Under the pieces are notes generated by a model, which searched no databases, was not told the DNA's origin, and was given only the letters and a program-made list of their open reading frames with translations. This document shows positions 59,801 through 64,000 of a stretch of 64,000 bases of DNA, piece after piece; the first letter of the stretch is position 1; every line of letters starts with the position of its first letter. A program made the position numbers and the translations under genes. Source of the stretch: Saccharina japonica (taxonomy: Eukaryota; Sar; Phaeophyceae; Laminariales; Laminariaceae); NCBI GenBank assembly GCA_008828725.1, contig MEHQ01002721.1, positions 598,309-662,308 on the forward strand, read 5' to 3'.

Positions 59801-60384
59801 GAGCAAGCAAGCGACCAACCCCCTCCCTTTGCGCTGCTGCAAAGCAAACAAATCCGTTCTGCGCCCGCAACCCGCTCCCACAGCCAACATCGCTATTATA
59901 TTGATTTTGCACCAGGATGCAAGCAAAGCAATGTCACAAAGCCAAAGCCCCCATCCCTCTCTCCCCTCTCTCTCTCACCGAGACGATCAAAGACGCTCTC
60001 CGTAGCCCTAGCAGGCCGCTGCTGCTGGTACGGGGCTGCGCTTTCCCGTGCGCCGCGGGCGATGCCCGCCCTCCGGATCGGCCCCGACCCCGAAGACGCG
60101 TATTGCTGCGGGGCACGGGCGGAGGCCATCGCGGAGCGGAAAGTGCCGCCCCCGGCCACCACAGACTGGGGCCGTGAGACCTCGCTTCGCATGCCTCCTC
60201 CCCCACCGCCGTCCCTTCCACGAGCGCCTCCTCCTCCCCCTCCCTGCTGGCGATCGGCAAACCAGGCGCCGCCGCCGCCGCCACCACCACCGCTTCCGGA
60301 TTTGTTGGTGCGGGTGCCGCGATGGGATAGCTGATCGAGCGACATGCCGAGTAGATCGTTTGGTTCCATAGCCGGGGGTCCCAT
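46762..60384 (-). CDS. ALYREF: ALYREF/THOC4-type mRNA export adaptor, five exons, 649 residues
   Basis: Joining exons 60,384-59,979, 56,341-56,223, 50,630-50,294, 48,764-48,274 and 47,358-46,762 gives 1,950 nt with every phase consistent and GT-AG borders throughout. Residues 9-19 (NDLLGMSLDQL) match the N-terminal UAP56-binding motif, and 101-112 (GPIRRAGIARGA) the conserved box before the RRM. An RRM spans about 145-220 (VRVRVEGLN, EDIEELF, DYDHTGRSNEKALVIF, RTLDGAPMHVEI). The protein ends LDAQLEAHMAKR, the C-terminal UAP56-binding/FoP-type motif. By family, it bridges spliced mRNA to the TREX helicase UAP56 and the export receptor in the nucleus. Known relatives are about 250-300 residues; this one is more than twice that because of glycine-rich linkers. 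The start could be Met1 or Met6; both precede the motif. Exons 4-5 rest on splice phase plus the C-terminal motif. Confidence 0.85.
47405..47600. repeat. Two-copy ~95-bp tandem repeat in ALYREF intron 4
   Basis: Units share ATATCTCAT, GACGACG, GTCGACACGAAGCG, AAGCGGAGAC and CCCCATGCCCA in order. The remainder of intron 4 (47,359-48,273) also holds a family A copy at 48,118-48,250. Confidence 0.8.
48118..48250 (-). repeat. Family A short repeat, minus orientation, with (AT)n insertion
   Basis: Read on the minus strand it begins with a 10-G run, then TGTACTTCATTTTCATGCATG and TAGTGGTATGGGCATAAACC, then CTCGCATCCCTA. An (AT)n tract replaces the ACAATG step before TTGCCGGGACCGAGC. Confidence 0.8.
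48274..48764 (-). CDS. ALYREF: ALYREF exon 4 (Gly-rich linker)
   Basis: Entered after a pyrimidine tract and CTACGCAG. It completes a Glu codon with exon 3 and encodes PPFAGGSSQNGRSGSDFGRG, long Gly runs, and a more complex middle with acidic residues (DDNGGVGDMDEANDLD). The donor is TTCCAG|GTGCGTACG, phase 0. Confidence 0.7.
49036..49113 (+). repeat. Family B short repeat with 12-G head
   Basis: G12 then CGTACTCATTTTTTGCTTGC, TGGTCATTTGACCATTGACC, CGCATCCCTTTCGAGACGGA and GCAC. It lies in ALYREF intron 3. Confidence 0.85.
50040..50152 (-). repeat. Family A short repeat, minus orientation
   Basis: It has the complement of TGCATGGCTGTTGTCGTATG, ACCATAGACCCTCGCATCCC and TGCCGGGACGGAGCATG through GGGTTTTCACCGACC. 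At the head side it abuts CGCCCCTCCCTCCCC rather than a pure run. Confidence 0.8.
50294..50630 (-). CDS. ALYREF: ALYREF exon 3 (second half of RRM and Gly-rich linker)
   Basis: Entered after TGTGTCGCAG. It encodes DYDHTGRSNEKALVIF, the alpha2 helix EDAENAVAQF and RTLDGAPMHVEI, then a Gly/Arg/Ala-rich linker. The donor is GGAGAG|GTGAGC, a consensus site, phase 1. Retention of the following intron would stop after 16 more codons. Confidence 0.85.
50806..51577 (+). repeat. Head-to-tail array of eight truncated family A/B repeats joined by G-runs
   Basis: Units, all in plus orientation: A 50,814-50,918; A 50,927-50,974; A 50,991-51,219; A 51,230-51,304; B 51,305-51,369; A 51,380-51,418; A 51,427-51,489; B 51,511-51,575. 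All but the first B are preceded by a G-rich run of 7-20 bases. Each starts at the same conserved head (TACTCAT or a variant) and stops at a different point in the tail; the longest reaches GAGTTAATT of the 514-bp form. Located in ALYREF intron 2, on the strand opposite to the gene. Confidence 0.9.
51590..51780. repeat. G-rich degenerate array in ALYREF intron 2
   Basis: Repeats of GGGGTGGG, GGGTTGGGGCTGGAGTAGGG and similar units. It directly follows the A/B array. The G-rich strand is the plus strand. Confidence 0.85.
52709..53010. mobile_element. Inverted-repeat element with telomere-like sequence in its loop
   Basis: The left arm (CCTTTGCCGTG, CCCACAAAATCGTACCAGAT, AAAGTACCAAATATATTACG) pairs with the right arm read in reverse (CCTTTATCCCACAGACCGTA, CCAGATGAAGTACCACATAT, ATTATGG). 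The loop contains AGGGTTGGGGTTAGGGTTAG at 52,856-52,885. Arms are about 85 bp. Confidence 0.65.
53856..53892. repeat. (CAG)n microsatellite
   Basis: An uninterrupted run of about 12 CAG units beginning at 53,857, preceded by more CAG in AGCAGCAGCACAGC. Confidence 0.95.
54592..54682. mobile_element. 91-bp MITE, second copy
   Basis: The counterpart of 5,871-5,960: CTTAACCCATTTAAAACTGA at one end, CAAGGGGTTGA at the other, and TTTTGTCCCCAAATTCG inside. It lies within ALYREF intron 2. Confidence 0.7.
54878..55124. mobile_element. ~245-bp TIR element of the GCTACGRTAGAGGT family
   Basis: TGCTACGTTAGAGGTAAGCA at 54,881-54,900 is inverted relative to TTGCACCTCTACCGTAGCAT at 55,101-55,120. It contains an A-rich centre and CTCCTTAACCC like its relatives. 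Confidence 0.75.
55408..55990. repeat. Telomere-like GGTTGGG degenerate array, ~580 bp
   Basis: Continuous irregular units of TTGGGG, TTGGG, TTGGGGG and GTTGGAGT on the plus strand, interrupted by GGTGGTAGAAGTGGGG modules that recur about every 100-150 bases. Located in ALYREF intron 2, so the transcript is C-rich here. Confidence 0.9.
56223..56341 (-). CDS. ALYREF: ALYREF exon 2 (first half of RRM)
   Basis: A 119-nt exon entered after CGAACAG. It completes a glycine codon with exon 1 and encodes GGKVPENPG then the beta1-alpha1-beta2 part of the RRM (VRVRVEGLNHDV, EDIEELFAGVGELLHCS). The donor is GCTCG|GTGCGT, phase 0. The upstream intron end carries a degenerate ATTCCGACCGAA repeat. Confidence 0.85.
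56998..57260. repeat. Short interstitial TTAGGG/CCCTAA tracts
   Basis: CTAACCCTAACCCTAACG lies at 56,997-57,014 and AGGGTTAGGGTTAG at 57,201-57,214, followed by TTAGGGCTAGGGTTGGGGTC. The two tracts are in opposite orientation about 190 bases apart in ALYREF intron 1. Confidence 0.85.
57404..57518 (+). repeat. Family A short repeat with 12-G head
   Basis: G12 then TGTACTTTATTTTCATGCAT, GGCCGTAGTCGTATGACCAT, CCTCGCATCCCTACAATGCC and GGGACGGAGCATG through CCAACCAGGCAG, followed by seven G. Located in ALYREF intron 1. Confidence 0.9.
57764..58562. mobile_element. ~800-bp foldback element in ALYREF intron 1
   Basis: The arms are inverted copies about a centre near 58,163. They share CACTCGGGAAAAGGCTT, GATCGTAC, TTCAAGGTAC and TCTCTGTGGCTACTCAAGTT in mirrored order. 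The left arm holds an extra tandem copy of a ~75-bp block (CCTCTCTG to CTCAATTGCACC). The interior has no gene. Confidence 0.75.
58580..59970. other. Remaining 5' part of ALYREF intron 1
   Basis: No conserved repeat or second gene was recognised. Short protein-like frames at 58,595 and 59,525 lack domains, and the latter is partly the complement of exon 1. Confidence 0.5.
59979..60384 (-). CDS. ALYREF: ALYREF exon 1
   Basis: It encodes residues 1-135 plus one base. It starts at ATG on the minus strand (60,384) with a second in-frame ATG at 60,369. It contains the UAP56-binding motif, two glycine-rich runs and the GPIRRAGIARGA box, and ends in VFDRL. The donor is CTCG|GTGAGAGAG. Confidence 0.85.
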
Positions 60385-61355
60385 ACCGTACTTTATCTCG
60401 CTCTGTGCGCGCTCTCTTCGCTTCCCCCCTCTCGAAGGGATTTTGAGGGGTTTCCCATTTATTTTGAGGCATGTTTTTTGTAGTGTTCATTTTGGATTTC
60501 TTGTCGTCGTGCGTTGGGTGCGATCTTTCACTCTCCCGTCTCTCTCGCTCGTTACTGTTGTCGTTGTAAGGGATACTGTATCGGCAGCGGGGCGAATAAC
60601 AACGTGAGCGCGTGGTGAGCGTGTGGTAGAAGAACTCTGAGCTCTGAGGGTACAACACAACAGTACGAAATGCCGTATATCTAGAGTCTACCAGGTATAC
60701 TCGTAGATCGCAGCCGTTTTTTTTATGTTTTCCAGTAAAAATCCAAGGACACACAGGCAGCTACTACTCGTAGCTTTGTTCGGCGCTGCATACTACAGTA
60801 CGTCTCTAGGACACAGGTCTGGCCTTGTATTGGCACATACACGTACAGCAGTAGTAACACACCAGGTGCATACACACAGCACATATCAATGTCATCAGCC
60901 ACCAATGCACCACGCAGTATAACCCCGCCCCGTCCGTCAAGTACGAGCAGGCCATCCGGACAGCGCCTGGCAGTTGCAAAAAAGGTGACTACGAGTATAA
61001 TATGCTTCTACGTGACACAGCTCGGTTGTGAGTTGTGAGGATACAGCAGGCAGAGGAGAGAGATGGAAGAAGGATTAAAACCGCCGGGTACTCGTACTGT
61101 CGTGGTTCTAGACCTCCTTGGAAAAAACCCAGAAGAACATGAAGGAAGGACAAACGGCGGGCAGGGCGACGTAAAAGTAACGTCATCGACGTTTTACTTG
61201 CTCGATTCATGCTTGAGCAACAAAACAAGAACACCGTGCATGGAGAACAAAACGTTTAAGGCATCGTTTCAGCTGTTTGTTCGTTGCCACCGTTATTTGC
61301 CGTTTTGGTTGCTGTGCTCAAAGGGAGTACGGGAGTCCCGAAGGCAGGAAGACCA
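60385..61355. promoter_or_regulatory. Upstream region of ALYREF
   Basis: It should contain the 5' UTR and promoter by position. I see no clear TATA box or other recognisable element, and no gene in these ~970 bases. Confidence 0.3.
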
Positions 61356-61430
61356 CCCCCCCCCCCCCGTCTCGAAAGGGATGCGTGGTCAATGGTCAAA
61401 TGACTAAGGCAAGCAACAAATGAGTACCCC
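61356..61430 (-). repeat. Family B short repeat, minus orientation, C-runs on both sides
   Basis: C13, then GTCTCGAAAGGGATGCGTGG, TCAATGGTCAAATGACTAAG, GCAAGCAACAAATGAGTAC and C7. This copy has homopolymer at both the truncated end and the conserved end. Confidence 0.85.
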
Positions 61431-61599
61431 CCCTCCCATCTCCCTGCCGAAGAAGGGTCGAAGGAAAAACGGATAATGTTCTTGACGGGCATAGTGAGTG
61501 TACAGCTGCTGACGTATACCTGGTAGTTTGGCTCCTCGTATGATATACAATATCTATACATATTGCAAGACACTGCTTGCTGTCACGCTCTCAGTGGGC

Positions 61600-62320
61600 G
61601 GTGTCGATCGGCGGGACGACCTTCAACAGGAGCTTTTTCAGTACCGCCATCCCTTCCCCCCACAACCCTCACCGCCACCTACGAAGTCGATGAAGGTGTC
61701 ACCCCCTACCCCGACACGCCCAAATGTTTCCCCCGCGAAGGGGGGGGTAGCGTGTGGATCCGCTTGTCGAAGGACACTTGTCTCGGTCGAGCGTAAGTTG
61801 TTGGCGCTTGCGCGCCCCGGAAGTCGCGGTAGCTGATGACCCATTCCGATCAGCGTTGCCTCCACGCAGGTGCACCCGCGCTTCCGGGTCGGCGTGGGTG
61901 ATGTGCCGTGTAGGATCGGCTTGCCACGAAACCCTCTGGGCGGAGCGCCCCGAAGACCTCCTCTGCTCTCCTGATTGCTACGTTCGTCGTTAGGCGTGTG
62001 TCCGCTCCCCAAAATTGAAATTCCGTGAGGATATCGCGTGAAGCAAGCGGCTGGTGTTAGCTTGCCGGCGTTCCAGCTATATAGGGGGCGCATTCTTGCG
62101 TACGGTATCGCGTTCCTATGCCCAATGTTCTCGCTCCAGGTTGCGGGATATGGGCGTGAAGCAACGACTCGCCTGCGTTCAAGCTCGGGGCTGCATTCTT
62201 GCATGTCGCATGTCTGCGCCCATTGTGTTGTCGCAGAAGCACGCTAGCGCCATATACTACCTCGAACCCCAACAACATCTGGCCCATGCACACGAACCCC
62301 GACGCCGGAATATCTCGAGG
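61600..62320. other. Weakly coding-like stretch with a diverged ~110-bp tandem duplication
   Basis: A plus frame near 61,680-61,796 reads TYEVDEGVTPYPDTPKCFPR and then GSVWIRLSKDTCLG before a stop. Another at 61,880-61,993 ends CRVGSACHETLWAERPEDLL with several cysteines. From 62,037 and 62,153 two diverged units share CGTGAAGCAA, TTCAAGCT/TTCCAGCT, GCATTCTTGC and GCCCA. No family is recognised and no single frame joins these parts. Confidence 0.25.
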
Positions 62321-62807
62321 TGAGCCCGTCGGGCCGCGCCCGAAGACAGGAGGTATAGCTCCCACTCCTTAGAGGCTACTGTGACGGACCTTGGTCGAGG
62401 CTCTCGTTCTTAAGCCCTCCCAATGGGTTTCCCGGTTCGGGCGAGCTTACCGTTGCGGGCAGCTGGTCTAGGGCAGACGCGTGCGCGGCGTGATGGACAC
62501 GGACAACCAGATTTCCTACAACTGATGTTGGGTTCTACGGCGGTTTTGGTGGTCCTTGTGTCGTAAGTCGCGAGCATATTACTTTCCGCAGGTCTCGAGG
62601 TGACGTTCTCCTCTGTGCCAAGACTCCACTTTCGCCACCGAGATGCAGGGGCGATGCCGGCCATTTATTCTCCATACTCCTCTCCTATGTGTCACGGCTT
62701 TCCCGTGCGCTGGGTCCATGCGACCCGGTTGATGATTCCCGATTTCAAGTAGCCCCGTTTCCACCCGACCTCCCAAAAGAACCAATGAGGTCCACCGGAA
62801 CCTCCAC

Positions 62808-63680
62808 TTAAAACACCCCAGCCCTGTTGCCAATGGTGGCGGATATTCCCCTCTCGCTTCTTTCGACGGCAACTCCAACCGTCCTGCCACTATCGACAGA
62901 CGCGCCTGTGTCTGTTCGTGGGTCCCTCAACGCGGGCCAATCGCCCGGGCTATTCCCGCTCGACAACCCGCTGTGCCCTTTTGGCTCCCCGGTAGCCCGG
63001 CAACTTCCCGGCAGTCTGAGAATGTGGCTGAAAACGTTAAATTGCCCCACTTGTTTGACCCTCCTGCATGCTTCGAGGAAACGCATGCACTCATGTGGGT
63101 CCTTGGCGCGCTCGAGGTACCTAGCTAGTTCTCTGTCCCTAAAGATTCGGTGGCAATGACGGTGGTCTTTTTGCGTGTCTGTCATGCCGCTTTCTTGTCT
63201 GGAAGATCCTACGAGGCAATGCGCGTGTAATCTGCTCCTCCCTCCCTTTACTGCCCTCACCGCGCGCTCTTCCACGTGCTCTCCGGTACCGATTGGGACG
63301 CGCACTACAGTAGCAGTCACCCCTCCCTCGTAAGCCGCCTGGCCCATTGCCAGCTGATCCCGGTTAGTACATAGAGATAAGTGTGTAAAACACGTAGAGT
63401 GTTCAGGTATTTGGGAGGACAAAAAACGCACACTTGCCAGGAGCGAAACCACTTCCGCCGTCGTAACGTCCTCTTTCGGAAGTAGGGCCGCGTTCTTGGT
63501 CGGATTGGCAATGATATCGATTGCCGTCACACTCACGTCGAAGGAAACGCGCATAGAATATTCATACTGCTTGCTGCTGGGAAACCCGGGGACGTACGCC
63601 GGATGTTCCCTGACGACCACCGGTACGGGTCTGACAGTGCTTCCCATGATCTCCACGAACTCGAGGTTGATATCGTCCAT
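62808..63680 (-). CDS. Unrecognised 290-codon reading frame
   Basis: I do not recognise this protein. From ATG at 63,680 the first ~85 residues look well formed, with MDDINLEFVEIM, KQYEYSMRVSFDVSVTAIDI and EDVTTAEVVSLL. The middle has YEGGVTATVVRVPIGTGEHV, then a charged stretch with DRELARYLERAKDPHECMRF. The last third is Gly/Ser/Arg-rich and probably not coding. A TACTAAC-like branch sequence and GGGATCAG near 63,360-63,378 on the minus strand raise the possibility of a short intron, although the frame also reads through. Upstream, at 63,700-63,810, another frame reads GTGDVLLIATAGAEALFRAE and could be a preceding exon. There is no signal peptide or membrane segment. Confidence 0.35.
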   Translation of the reverse strand: MDDINLEFVEIMGSTVRPVPVVVREHPAYVPGFPSSKQYEYSMRVSFDVSVTAIDIIANPTKNAALLPKEDVTTAEVVSLLASVRFLSSQIPEHSTCFTHLSLCTNRDQLAMGQAAYEGGVTATVVRVPIGTGEHVEERAVRAVKGGRSRLHAHCLVGSSRQESGMTDTQKDHRHCHRIFRDRELARYLERAKDPHECMRFLEACRRVKQVGQFNVFSHILRLPGSCRATGEPKGHSGLSSGNSPGDWPALRDPRTDTGASVDSGRTVGVAVERSERGISATIGNRAGVF

Positions 63681-63904
63681 TTATATAGGCATATAGTTCG
63701 TCCCCTCCGCCCTCGAACTCCGCACGGAATAATGCTTCAGCCCCCGCCGTAGCGATGAGAAGCACGTCGCCCGTCCCATACGGCTCCCTGTCATTGTTAA
63801 CAGAAAATGATTTTCGACCCGAAAATGTGCAGCATCATAAACGCCGATTAATATTTAGCCGAATATTATTGCGCGTTTGTTGAACCGTTGCACGCCATGT
63901 TGTG

Positions 63905-63990
63905 TGCTCCGTCTCGAAAGGGATGCGTGGTCAATGGTCAACTGATGAAGACAGGCAACGGAAGAGTACGCCCCTTCCTCGCCCCCCCCC
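63905..63990 (-). repeat. Family B short repeat, diverged, minus orientation
   Basis: GTGCTCCGTCTCGAAAGGGA, TGCGTGGTCAATGGTCAACT and GAAGAGTACGCCCC, with a C9 run at 63,982-63,990. It lacks part of the usual TTTGTTGCTTGCC block. Confidence 0.75.
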
Positions 63991-64000
63991 CTCGGTCCAC

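Overview
The window is nuclear DNA from a eukaryote. It carries a spliced gene with GT-AG introns, a decayed LTR retrotransposon, many terminal-inverted-repeat and foldback elements, TTAGGG-type interstitial repeats and long homopolymers. There is no operon organisation. It looks like a repeat-rich, gene-poor protist or algal genome, but the species cannot be named from the sequence. Three N positions (16611, 16985, 24239) show it is an assembly product, and some repeat differences may be consensus errors.

Layout. About 145-10,900 is a Ty3/Gypsy-type LTR retrotransposon with two diverged LTRs and broken gag, reverse transcriptase, RNase H and integrase segments. At least four smaller elements are nested in it. 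About 10.9-15 kb is intergenic repeat sequence. About 15.33-24.24 kb and 25.12-33.87 kb are two nearly identical copies of an 8.7-8.9 kb block in tandem. Each copy holds a 1.4 kb foldback hairpin, a Mutator-like element with a 9-bp target duplication, a 42-bp minisatellite (badly scrambled in copy 1), a ~151-bp satellite and further tandem repeats. A 1.09 kb inverted repeat begins exactly where the second copy ends. About 37-42.8 kb is a degenerate tandem array of 1.2-1.4 kb units whose minus strand retains a recurring peptide signature. About 42.8-46.1 kb has only weak coding candidates.

The one confidently identified gene occupies 46,762-60,384 on the minus strand. Five exons with exact phase agreement encode a 649-residue ALYREF (Aly/REF, THOC4) mRNA-export adaptor: N-terminal UAP56-binding motif, RRM, very glycine-rich linkers and a C-terminal UAP56-binding motif. 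Its introns (3.6, 5.6, 1.5 and 0.9 kb) are packed with transposons, telomere-like G-rich arrays and a peculiar short interspersed repeat.

The most unusual signal is that repeat: two related families (A and B here), nearly always abutting a poly(G)/poly(C) run at a conserved end and truncated variably at the other. Eight copies are strung head to tail through G-runs at 50.81-51.58 kb. This resembles end-truncated retroposition with a C/G tail instead of poly(A). An unrecognised 290-codon frame (62.8-63.7 kb, minus) and a candidate plus-strand terminal exon (46.1-46.5 kb) are the other possible coding regions.
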